Assembly (NCBI GenBank): GCA_019347855.1
Contig: JAHWKO010000094.1
Location: 1 to 8,334, forward strand
Length of the DNA stretch: 8,334 nucleotides
Reading direction: 5' to 3'
Source of the DNA: Actinomycetota bacterium
GTDB taxonomy: Bacteria > Actinomycetota > Nitriliruptoria > Nitriliruptorales > JAHWKO01
Position numbers and translations under genes: made by a program. Shown piece after piece: positions 1-5,628 of the stretch (position 1 is the stretch's first letter; each line of letters begins with the position of its first letter). Below the pieces are notes generated by a model. That model did not search any database and was not told the origin of the DNA. It saw nothing but the letters and a program-made list of their open reading frames with translations.

Positions 1-865
1 CGACGAACCGCTGGGGGCGGAACCGCGCCACGACGTGCCCGACCGCCAGCGTCACGACGAGCAGCGCCAGCGTCTTGAGGATCATCCAGACCGGACCGGG
101 CAGCCACGGTCCCAGCCAGCCCCCGAGGAACGCCGCCGCCCCCATCGCGCAGAACGCGACGAGCATCGCGGCACGCGACACCTCCCAGACCAGCCGGTGG
201 CTGCCGGACGCCTCGGCCGACGTTCCACCTGCCAGCTCCGAGGCGTCGGGCAGGCGCAGCGGACCCCAGAACGCGACGCCGAGCGTCACCACGATCCACA
301 GCGGGAGCGCCGGCGGGTGGCGGACCGCGTTCCACAGCCCGTCCTGGGCCTCGACGATCGCGGTCATCTGCATCGACCCTGCCGGCAACGCGACCGCGAT
401 CAGCACGAACATCGACAGCAGTTCGTAGGCGATCGCCTGGGCGACGAACCGGTAGCCGCCGATCAGCGGGAACGCCGAGTTCGGCGACCAGCCGTGCAGG
501 TACACGGCCACCATGGCCAGCGCCTCCGCCGCGCCCCACAGCACGATGCCGGCCTGGATGTCGGCCACGACCCAGGTCGGGGACAGGGGCACGACGGTCA
601 CGGCGAGCGCGGCGAGCCCCCCGTACAGGGCGGGTGCCAGCGCCCAGGCCGGGGCGTCGGGTCGTTCGGTGCTGATGCGCTCCTGGATCAGCAGGAGGCT
701 GACCCGCCGGAACGGACGCGCGGCGGCCTCCCCCCAGCGAGGAGCGGCGCTGGCGACGACCCGACCGACCACGAGGTCGAGGACCGCGACCGCGTAGGCG
801 CCGAGCGCGAGTCCGAGGCCGACGGCGACCGGGGCGAGCCAGGCGGGGGCGTGCGCGACCTCCAT
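1..865 (-). CDS. nuoH: NuoH-like subunit of a divergent complex I (partial, 3' end outside the window)
   Basis: The reading frame starts at the ATG at 865, which overlaps the TGA of the upstream fusion gene (TGATG), and stays open for 288 codons to the window edge. It codes for a hydrophobic protein with about seven membrane segments in the visible part (roughly residues 10-33, 74-95, 103-124, 147-165, 187-205, 232-252 and 260-280). NuoH is the membrane subunit of complex I that helps form the quinone chamber and couples it to the proton-pumping arm. Family signatures seen are a GWSPNS...YE stretch (residues 125-148, with the conserved Glu at 148), LPDASELAGG...EASG (205-221), and FLGGW.GP followed by W..LKT (246-265). 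The usual FD.PEAE...EYSG loop is altered: the first acidic positions differ and the Tyr is Ala. Translational coupling to the B/D fusion implies one operon. The family call is firm; membership of an accessory rather than a standard complex I is inferred. Confidence 0.85.
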   Translation of the reverse strand, partial: MEVAHAPAWLAPVAVGLGLALGAYAVAVLDLVVGRVVASAAPRWGEAAARPFRRVSLLLIQERISTERPDAPAWALAPALYGGLAALAVTVVPLSPTWVVADIQAGIVLWGAAEALAMVAVYLHGWSPNSAFPLIGGYRFVAQAIAYELLSMFVLIAVALPAGSMQMTAIVEAQDGLWNAVRHPPALPLWIVVTLGVAFWGPLRLPDASELAGGTSAEASGSHRLVWEVSRAAMLVAFCAMGAAAFLGGWLGPWLPGPVWMILKTLALLVVTLAVGHVVARFRPQRFV

Positions 866-2175
866 CACCGCACTCCCGCCGGTATCCGCGCGTGCTCCAG
901 GTCGAGGTCGAAGCTGATGACCGTGGTCACGGCGTCGCCCCACTCCAGTCCCGGGAGCAGCTCCGAGAGGACGTCGGTCAACGCGTCCGGGCCGAGACCG
1001 ATCCCGAGCGTCCCTCGCGGCGTCTCCGCGACCCCGGTCCGGGCGGTCTCGTCCCCGGCCCGTGCGGCGAGATCGAGGCTGGCCTCGACCTCATCGAGAC
1101 GCAGGAGGAACCTCGCCCACGCATCGCCGCGGTCGCGGGTGACCGGTTCGAAGCCGAGGGACCGGTAGGCGGGATCGTCGCGGCGGGCGTCGACCGCCAG
1201 GCCAGCCGCCCGTGCGACCGGACCCGTTACGCGGCCCTCTAGCTGATCGGGGTTGGTGACACCGACACCCTGCATGGCCCACCGGAGCGTCGGGTTCCGC
1301 TCCCAGCGGCGTCGCAGCTCCTGGAGCACGGGAGCGTCGCCGGGTGTCAGGGACGGCGCGAGCTGCCGGGCCCTGCCCGCATCGAGCCCGTGGTGCTCGA
1401 CGGCGGACGCGGCCCACCGCAGGTGGCTACGAGCGCGTGCGACCTCGAGCTCGGCGACAAGCAGTGGCCGATCCAGCACGAGGCGGAACGGATCCCCGGG
1501 ATCGAGCGGCCCTCCGACGGGATCGACGAACGGTTCGCGGACGTCGAACGGATCGCCGGCGAGCGTCGCCTCCTGCAGCACGTCGCCCTGCAGCACCACG
1601 TCGAGGTGCAGGCCAGCCGGCAGGAACGCCACGAACGGCCCGACCCGTAGCGGCAGCCGGTCCAGCTCCAACCCGTCGCGGTCGGGACCGGTCATGGGCA
1701 TCGGTCGGCCGTAGGGGCGTCCTCCCATCATCCCCATGCCGCCCTGCCCGTGCGGGCCGACCCCCCGCCACCTCGCGGGTGGCTGGTCGGGCAGGATCGT
1801 CGGTTCGCTCGGACGCTGCCCGGTGACCAGCTCCCGGTGGACCCTGCGGAGCACGGTGCTCACGTCCCGGTCGGGGCCGACCACCTCGGCGTCCGGGAAC
1901 GCGGCCCGGACCTCACCGAGGTCCCCGCCGGTCCACCAGACCGTCGCTCGGGGCTGGGGCAGCTGGTCGTGGATCTGGGCGAGCGCACGGATCAACGATC
2001 GTGGCATCCGACCGGCGACGAGCAGGATCGTGGCGTGTCTGGGGGAGTCCACGAGCGTGACCGTCCGGTCCCGACCCAGGTCGGCGACCGCGTCCCTCGC
2101 GCCTCCGCCTAGCGCGACGAAGACCGGCACGGGCGCCCCCGCCGCGAGCCGCGAGAGCAGATCTCTCACTGCCAC
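865..2175 (-). CDS. NuoB-NuoD-like fusion protein without cysteines (divergent complex I module)
   Basis: This protein of 436 residues joins two complex I peripheral-arm domains. Residues about 15-115 resemble NuoB: SPRHATILLVAGR (44-56) and IHDQLPQP (68-75) match the NuoB pattern SPRQADLLIVAG...YDQMPEP. Residues about 165-430 resemble NuoD: VAELEVARARSHLRW (240-254) and a GPVARAAGLAVDAR...DAWARFLLRLDEVEAS stretch (318-366) match NuoD motifs for helix packing. The two are joined by a Gly/Met-rich linker (141-161). The whole protein has no cysteine, so the four ligands of cluster N2 are absent. I cannot find the NuoD GPQHP..HG loop or the quinone-site Tyr region. It should sit on the membrane module beside NuoA and NuoH but cannot carry electrons in the usual way. 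The start used is the GTG at 2175. A second in-frame GTG at 2169 gives a 4-bp GTGA overlap with the nuoA stop and is also plausible. Similar partial second nuo clusters are known in actinobacteria such as Streptomyces. Confidence 0.8.
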   Translation of the reverse strand: MAVRDLLSRLAAGAPVPVFVALGGGARDAVADLGRDRTVTLVDSPRHATILLVAGRMPRSLIRALAQIHDQLPQPRATVWWTGGDLGEVRAAFPDAEVVGPDRDVSTVLRRVHRELVTGQRPSEPTILPDQPPARWRGVGPHGQGGMGMMGGRPYGRPMPMTGPDRDGLELDRLPLRVGPFVAFLPAGLHLDVVLQGDVLQEATLAGDPFDVREPFVDPVGGPLDPGDPFRLVLDRPLLVAELEVARARSHLRWAASAVEHHGLDAGRARQLAPSLTPGDAPVLQELRRRWERNPTLRWAMQGVGVTNPDQLEGRVTGPVARAAGLAVDARRDDPAYRSLGFEPVTRDRGDAWARFLLRLDEVEASLDLAARAGDETARTGVAETPRGTLGIGLGPDALTDVLSELLPGLEWGDAVTTVISFDLDLEHARIPAGVR

Positions 2176-2522
2176 TCGAACGCCCCTTCACGCCAGGCGT
2201 ACACGACACCCAGCGTCAGGATCGCCAGGAACATCCCCATCTCGGCCAGCGCCTTGACCCCCTCCTGGACGTACACGACCGCCCAGGGGTACATGAACAT
2301 CATCTCCATCTCGAAGGCGATGAAGAGCAGGGTGAGCGCGTAGTAGCGGACGTGGAACCGGCTCCACGCGTGGGTCCGGGGGGGATGTCCGCCCAGGAAG
2401 GGGACGGTCTCGGGGTGGGGGAGGCGCCGCGGATCGCCGACGGTCCCGGCCCACCGGACGAACAGCAGGAAGGCCACGGCGACCACGAACACGGTCAGTG
2501 CGGCGCCCAGCGCTTCGAACAT
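2166..2522 (-). CDS. nuoA: NuoA-like subunit of a divergent complex I
   Basis: NuoA is a small three-helix membrane subunit of complex I next to NuoH and the quinone chamber. This one is 118 residues, normal for the family, with membrane segments at about 4-24, 61-82 and 93-111. Strong family signatures are RFHVRYYALTLLFIAFEME (55-73), then FMYPWAV (76-82) and EG...LAEMGMF. The two acidic residues of the FD.E motif are present as Glu71 and Glu73, and the Glu of the third helix is Glu94. The usual acidic/Cys residues of the loop YE(C/S)G before helix 2 are replaced (PFLGG, 41-45). The ATG at 2522 is preceded by GGAGGGG a few bases upstream, a good ribosome binding site. The gene overlaps the next gene of the cluster and is the first gene of the minus-strand operon, divergent from csoR. 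Confidence 0.88.
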   Translation of the reverse strand: MFEALGAALTVFVVAVAFLLFVRWAGTVGDPRRLPHPETVPFLGGHPPRTHAWSRFHVRYYALTLLFIAFEMEMMFMYPWAVVYVQEGVKALAEMGMFLAILTLGVVYAWREGAFEWQ

Positions 2523-2590
2523 CCGCCCCTCCGAGGTCCGTCGTCCGGCTCATCCTGCCGTGCGGCGCCCGAGCCCCGCACCCATCCATC

Positions 2591-2619
2591 TTGCGTACCA
2601 TACCCCCCTACCGTATGAT
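2591..2619 (+). promoter_or_regulatory. Promoter of the csoR-copZ-copA operon
   Basis: TTGCGT (2591-2596) and TATGAT (2614-2619) are separated by exactly 17 bases and match the sigma-70/HrdB-type -35 and -10 consensus well. This puts transcription start near 2626, about 40 bases before the csoR GTG at 2668. The AT-containing hexamers stand out from the GC-rich surroundings. The spacer is largely filled by the CsoR-type operator, the expected layout for repression by blocking RNA polymerase. Confidence 0.7.
2596..2617. promoter_or_regulatory. Probable CsoR operator
   Basis: A C-tract is flanked by an inverted repeat: CATAC (2599-2603) and GTATG (2613-2617) with nine bases between. The 20-mer at 2596-2615 (TACCATA, six C, TACCGTA) closely resembles, from memory, the CsoR site upstream of Bacillus subtilis copZA read on the other strand, with about 17 of 20 positions equal. 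It overlaps the promoter spacer and -10 box, so bound apo-CsoR would block transcription and Cu(I) would release it. A further CTACCCC half-site-like string lies at 2624-2630. Function is inferred from position and similarity. Confidence 0.68.
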
Positions 2620-2655
2620 GTCGCTACCCCTCAGCCGCTCGACGTACCGGCGCTC

Positions 2656-2660
2656 GGAGG
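2656..2660 (+). promoter_or_regulatory. Ribosome binding site that fixes the csoR start
   Basis: GGAGG lies seven bases before the GTG at 2668. The longer in-frame start (ATG at 2560) would lie upstream of the promoter and operator, so this site decides for the 94-residue CsoR. Confidence 0.75.
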
Positions 2661-2667
2661 ACCGAAC

Positions 2668-2952
2668 GTGCCCCACGGATACACGGACAACAAGGACGAC
2701 TACCGCAAGCGGCTCGCTCGCATCGAGGGCCAGGTCCGCGGCCTGCAACGCATGATCGACGAGGACAAGTACTGCATCGACGTCCTGGTGCAGGTCTCGG
2801 CGGTCACACGCGCCCTGCAGGGTGTCGCCCTGGGACTGTTGGACGAGCACGTCCACCACTGCGTCCGTGAAGCCGTCGAGGGTGAGCCGGACCACGGGCA
2901 TGCCAAGATCGAGGAAGCCATGGCCGCCATCGAGCGGCTCGTCAAGAGCTGA
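2668..2952 (+). CDS. csoR: Copper-sensing transcriptional repressor CsoR
   Basis: CsoR is a small all-helical DNA-binding protein (DUF156 family) that represses copper-export genes and leaves DNA when it binds Cu(I). With the GTG start at 2668 the protein has 94 residues, typical for CsoR. The family core YRKRLARIEGQVRGLQRMI (12-30) is clear. The Cu(I) ligands Cys36 (in KYCIDVL), His61 (in DEHVHHC) and Cys65 are all present, at the same numbers as in Mycobacterium tuberculosis CsoR. This C-H-C pattern separates it from RcnR (nickel/cobalt), FrmR (formaldehyde) and CstR (persulfide) members of the family. The acidic KIEEA motif near 80-84 holds the usual second-shell Glu. It is first in an operon with copZ (20-base gap) and copA, and an operator-like palindrome covers its promoter, so it is likely autoregulated. 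Confidence 0.94.
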   Translation: MPHGYTDNKDDYRKRLARIEGQVRGLQRMIDEDKYCIDVLVQVSAVTRALQGVALGLLDEHVHHCVREAVEGEPDHGHAKIEEAMAAIERLVKS

Positions 2953-2972
2953 CCGCGAACGAGAGGAACCCC

Positions 2973-3182
2973 ATGCCAACCACCCGCACCTACGACGTCC
3001 CGACCATCTCCTGCGGGCACTGCAAGGCGACGATCGAGTCGACGCTCGGCGAGCGCGACGACGTCGAGACCGTCGACGTCGACATCGACTCCCGGACCGT
3101 CCGCGTCACCGGTGATGTCACCGAGGACGACGTCCGGTCGAGCCTCGACGAGGCCGGCTACGAGGTCGCCGGCACCGCCTGA
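2973..3182 (+). CDS. copZ: Copper chaperone CopZ (heavy-metal-associated domain protein)
   Basis: This 69-residue protein is one heavy-metal-associated (HMA) domain with the ferredoxin-like beta-alpha-beta-beta-alpha-beta fold. The metal site is Cys14-Gly-His-Cys17 in the first loop ([12 protein letters not shown]), a CxxC that binds Cu(I). The His between the cysteines is as seen in several bacterial CopZ proteins; the usual Met two residues before the first Cys is Ile here. It should carry Cu(I) in the cytosol and hand it to the HMA domain or membrane entry site of CopA, and may also deliver Cu(I) to CsoR. The protein is rich in Asp and Glu, in keeping with charge-guided docking. GAGAGGA (2961-2967) is the ribosome binding site, five bases before the ATG. 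It lies between csoR and copA. Confidence 0.92.
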   Translation: MPTTRTYDVPTISCGHCKATIESTLGERDDVETVDVDIDSRTVRVTGDVTEDDVRSSLDEAGYEVAGTA

Positions 3183-3208
3183 TCCCTCCGACCCAGCGAG
3201 GTCAGCCA

Positions 3209-5407
3209 GTGAGCACCACCGACACCCCTCCCGAGCAGCTGAACACCCTCGACTTCGAGGTCGACGGCATGACCTGCGGCAGCTGTGCCGCGAGGGTCCA
3301 ACGCACCCTCGGCAAGCAGGACGGCGTCACCGACGCCGAGGTCAACTTCGCCACCGGCAAGGCCCGCGTGGTCGTGCGACCGGGCGCGGCCTCGCCCGAC
3401 GAGCTGGAGCGGGCCGTCGAGAAGGCCGGCTACCAGCTGCACCCGGCGACGGAGCTGCAGCGCGACGTCCGCGATGCGCAGGATCCCGAGGAGGCCGCGA
3501 AGCGCGGCTGGTTCCGCCGTGTGGCGATCGGCTGGCCGCTGGCGCTCGTGGTCATGTGGCTGGCCATGTTCTCCGGCGACCTGACGATGGAGCCGTGGGC
3601 ACGCTGGACGATGTTCGGGCTGACGACGGTCGTGCAGTTCGGCGTCGGCTGGCCGTTCCTGCGGGAGGCCGCGGTCCGTGCCCGGCACCTCACCGCGAAC
3701 ATGGACACGCTCATCGGGATGGGCACGCTGGCGGCGTACCTGTACTCGACGGTCGCCCTGGTCACGGGGAGCGGGGACCTGTACTTCGAGTCCGCCGCGC
3801 TGATCATCGTGTTCCTCGTGCTGGGGCGGTACTTCGAGGCGCGCGCCAAGAGCCGGGCCGGTCGAGCGATCCGCGCTTTGCTCGGGCTCGGCGCCAAGGA
3901 AGCGACGGTGATCCGCGACGGTGCCGAGGTCACCGTCCCGATCGAGCAGGTCGCCGTGGGTGATCTGCTGCGGGTGCGACCTGGCGAGAAGATCCCCACC
4001 GACGGGGTCGTCGTCGACGGCGCATCCGCCGTGGACGAGTCCATGCTCACCGGGGAATCCGTCCCGGTAGAGAAGACCGAGGGTTCAGCCGTCGCGGGCG
4101 CGACCGTCAACACCAGCGGCGTGCTGACCGTCCAGGCCACCGCGGTGGGTGCGGACACCGCGCTGTCGCAGATCGTCCGGCAGGTCGAGGAAGCCCAGGC
4201 CGGCAAGGCCGAGGTCGAGCGCCTGGCGGACCGGGTCGCGGCCATCTTCGTCCCGAGCGTCATCGGCGTCGCGGGTCTGACGTTCCTCGGCTGGTGGCTG
4301 GTGGGCGGCGACCCGGTCAAGGGACTGATCGCCTCCGTCGCCGTGCTGATCATCGCCTGCCCCTGCGCGCTCGGCCTGGCCACGCCGACCGCGATCATGG
4401 TCGGAACCGGCCGGGGCGCGGACCTGGGCATCCTGATCCGCGGGGTCGAGTCGCTCGAGCGGGTACGCACCATCACCACGGTCGTCTTCGACAAGACCGG
4501 GACCTTGACCCGCGGCGAGATGTCCCTGACCGACGTCGTCGCCGAAGGCGCGACCGAGGGCGAGGTGCTGCGGCTCGCGGCTGCGGTCGAGGACGCCAGC
4601 GAGCACCCGATCGGTCGCGCCGTGGTCGACGCGGGGCGCGAGCGGGGCCTGGATCTGCCTCCCGTCGACGCGTTCGAGGCGGTCGCTGGGCACGGGGTGC
4701 GTGGGGACGCGGAGGGCACGACGGTCTGGGTCGGTAGCCGCAAGCTCGCGGCCGAGGCCGGACTGGTCGTCCCCGAAGCGCTCGAGGACGCCGCGATCCG
4801 CCTCGAGAACGAGGCGAAGACCGCGGTGCTCGCCGGCTGGGACGGCGAGGTGCGCGGTGTCCTGGCCGTCGCCGACACCCTGAAGTCCGACGCGCGGCAG
4901 GTCGTTGAACGGCTGCATGACCTGGGGCTGCGTGTCGCGATGATCACCGGTGACAACGCGCGGACCGCCCAGGCGATCGCGGATCAGGTCGGCATCGACC
5001 GCGTGCTGGCGGAGGTGCTGCCCGCCGAGAAGCGCAGTGAGATCGAGAGGCTGCAGGCCGAGGGCGAGATCGTCGCGATGGTCGGCGACGGGGTGAACGA
5101 CGCCCCAGCCCTGGTCCAGGCGGACCTCGGCATGGCGATCGGCACCGGCACCGACGTCGCGATCGAGTCGAGTGACCTCACGCTGATGCGTGACGAGCTC
5201 GACAGTGTCGTCACGGCGATCGACCTGTCCCGGCGCACCTACCGGACGATCCTGCAGAACCTCGGCTGGGCGTTCGCCTACAACACGCTCGCGATCCCGC
5301 TGGCTGCGGCCGGCCTGCTGAGCCCGGTGATCGCCGGCGCGGCGATGGCCTTCTCCAGCGTCAGCGTCGTCCTCAACTCCCTCCGCCTCCGCCGCTTCGG
5401 CAGCTGA
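3209..5407 (+). CDS. copA: Cu(I)-exporting P-type ATPase CopA (P1B-1)
   Basis: CopA pumps Cu(I) out across the cytoplasmic membrane using ATP. The 732-residue protein starts at the GTG at 3209 with GAGG about seven bases upstream. One N-terminal HMA domain (about 13-80) carries GMTCGSC with Cys23 and Cys26. Eight membrane helices follow the P1B plan: about 105-121, 133-150, 164-187, 191-208, 344-365, 372-392, 683-705 and 706-725. Actuator motif TGES is at 281-284, the phosphorylated Asp428 is in DKTGT (428-432), the nucleotide-domain SEHP is at 464-467, and the hinge GDGVND at 626-631. The transport-site residues are Cys384-Pro-Cys386 in helix 6, Tyr691-Asn692 in helix 7, and Met713 with Ser716-Ser717 (MxxSS) in helix 8. 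This set is the Cu(I)-specific P1B-1 signature and argues against Zn/Cd/Co export. All catalytic residues are present, so the pump should be active. It is the last gene of the csoR operon; the strong hairpin downstream probably ends the transcript. Confidence 0.96.
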   Translation: MSTTDTPPEQLNTLDFEVDGMTCGSCAARVQRTLGKQDGVTDAEVNFATGKARVVVRPGAASPDELERAVEKAGYQLHPATELQRDVRDAQDPEEAAKRGWFRRVAIGWPLALVVMWLAMFSGDLTMEPWARWTMFGLTTVVQFGVGWPFLREAAVRARHLTANMDTLIGMGTLAAYLYSTVALVTGSGDLYFESAALIIVFLVLGRYFEARAKSRAGRAIRALLGLGAKEATVIRDGAEVTVPIEQVAVGDLLRVRPGEKIPTDGVVVDGASAVDESMLTGESVPVEKTEGSAVAGATVNTSGVLTVQATAVGADTALSQIVRQVEEAQAGKAEVERLADRVAAIFVPSVIGVAGLTFLGWWLVGGDPVKGLIASVAVLIIACPCALGLATPTAIMVGTGRGADLGILIRGVESLERVRTITTVVFDKTGTLTRGEMSLTDVVAEGATEGEVLRLAAAVEDASEHPIGRAVVDAGRERGLDLPPVDAFEAVAGHGVRGDAEGTTVWVGSRKLAAEAGLVVPEALEDAAIRLENEAKTAVLAGWDGEVRGVLAVADTLKSDARQVVERLHDLGLRVAMITGDNARTAQAIADQVGIDRVLAEVLPAEKRSEIERLQAEGEIVAMVGDGVNDAPALVQADLGMAIGTGTDVAIESSDLTLMRDELDSVVTAIDLSRRTYRTILQNLGWAFAYNTLAIPLAAAGLLSPVIAGAAMAFSSVSVVLNSLRLRRFGS

Positions 5408-5424
5408 CCCCCCGATCCCAGGGG

Positions 5425-5540
5425 CCTGTGAACCGGGAGCGCCGTATGTGGCGCTCCCGGTTCACAAGCGGGGGTCGGTGCCGCCCGATCGTGGTCCTGT
5501 GAACCGTGGCGGCCGTATGTGGCGCTCCTGGTTCACGAGC
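5425..5540. repeat. Two tandem copies of a 45-bp palindromic element
   Basis: Copy 1 (5425-5469) and copy 2 (5496-5540) start 71 bases apart and agree at 39 of 45 positions by eye. Both begin CCTGTGAACCG, share the central GTATGTGGCGCTCC (positions 20-33 of the unit), and end GGTTCAC.AGC. Copy 1 is a perfect inverted repeat. Copy 2 is a damaged one: its left arm differs in the middle (GTGGCG against GGGAGC), leaving mismatches in the stem, while both ends and the loop are kept. This looks like an intergenic palindromic repeat of the REP/ERIC kind or a double terminator; no coding sequence is seen here. Confidence 0.7.
5427..5466 (+). terminator. Perfect 17-bp hairpin after copA, probable terminator
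   Basis: TGTGAACCGGGAGCGCC (5427-5443) pairs with all 17 bases at 5450-5466 around the loop GTATGT. An outer stem, GACCCCC (5406-5412, inside the copA stop) with GGGGGTC (5470-5476), can enclose it. There is no T-run, which is common for terminators in high-GC actinobacteria. It separates two operons on the same strand. It is also the first copy of the local repeat, so its primary role could be a repeat element instead. Confidence 0.6.
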
Positions 5541-5628
5541 TGGGTGGGGGAGCGCAAGGCCGGGCAGTAACAACGTTTGTATCTACCGATGTTCGTCCCT
5601 CCGGGAGCCGTGCCCCACGGTCTCCAGC
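5541..5628 (+). promoter_or_regulatory. Leader region of the siroheme operon, with a hairpin next to the start codon
   Basis: The region has an AT-richer island (about 5567-5593) with the short inverted repeat ACAA-cgt-TTGT (5570-5580), a place where a promoter or operator would be expected, although I see no convincing -35/-10 pair. Next comes a hairpin: GGAGCCGTG (5604-5612), loop CCC, CACGG, a bulged T (5621), and CTCC (5622-5625), ending three bases before the ATG at 5629. The only purine-rich string, GGGAG (5603-5607), is part of this stem. An alternative stem, TCCC (5596-5599) with GGGA (5603-5606), would exclude the lower part of it. Confidence 0.35.

Noticed and set aside
35..1168. 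Long plus-strand open frame over the nuoH/fusion region, and others like it
   Set aside because: Its translation is Arg/Pro/Asp-rich with no family motif, and it lies opposite clearly recognisable NuoH and NuoB/NuoD coding sequence. High GC makes such antisense frames common.
865..2175. Fusion of NuoB and NuoD parts as a sequencing or assembly error
   Set aside because: The frame is continuous through a coherent linker, with no stop or frameshift, and both domains are divergent in the same way (no Cys), which an artefact joining two normal genes would not give.
2597..2625. Minus-strand promoter for nuoA using TATGGT (complement of 2597-2602) as -10
   Set aside because: The hexamer is fair, but no acceptable -35 lies 16-18 bases upstream (AGCGAC at 2620-2625), so it is not reported as a feature.
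2560..2667. Longer csoR starting at ATG 2560
   Set aside because: The extra 36 residues would come from sequence upstream of the -35/-10 promoter and operator, and are not CsoR-like. GTG 2668 has GGAGG at the right distance and gives the family length.
3430..4956. 508-codon minus-strand frame opposite copA
   Set aside because: Ser/Thr/Pro/Arg-rich composition typical of the antisense of a GC-rich gene; the plus strand codes for a complete CopA with all motifs.
5425..5540. Short CRISPR array
   Set aside because: Only two units, imperfect, and the repeat itself is a long palindrome with a 26-base gap; no cas genes nearby.
5506..5628. Longer start of the precorrin-2 dehydrogenase frame through the second palindromic repeat
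   Set aside because: The 41 extra residues come from repeat and leader DNA and resemble nothing; the family N-terminus begins at the ATG at 5629.
5541..5628. Cysteine-rich leader peptide for attenuation of a sulfur operon
   Set aside because: I looked for a short frame with clustered Cys codons and its own stop in front of the siroheme operon. The ATG at 5589 opens a frame without clustered Cys that runs on into the gene, so there is no support.
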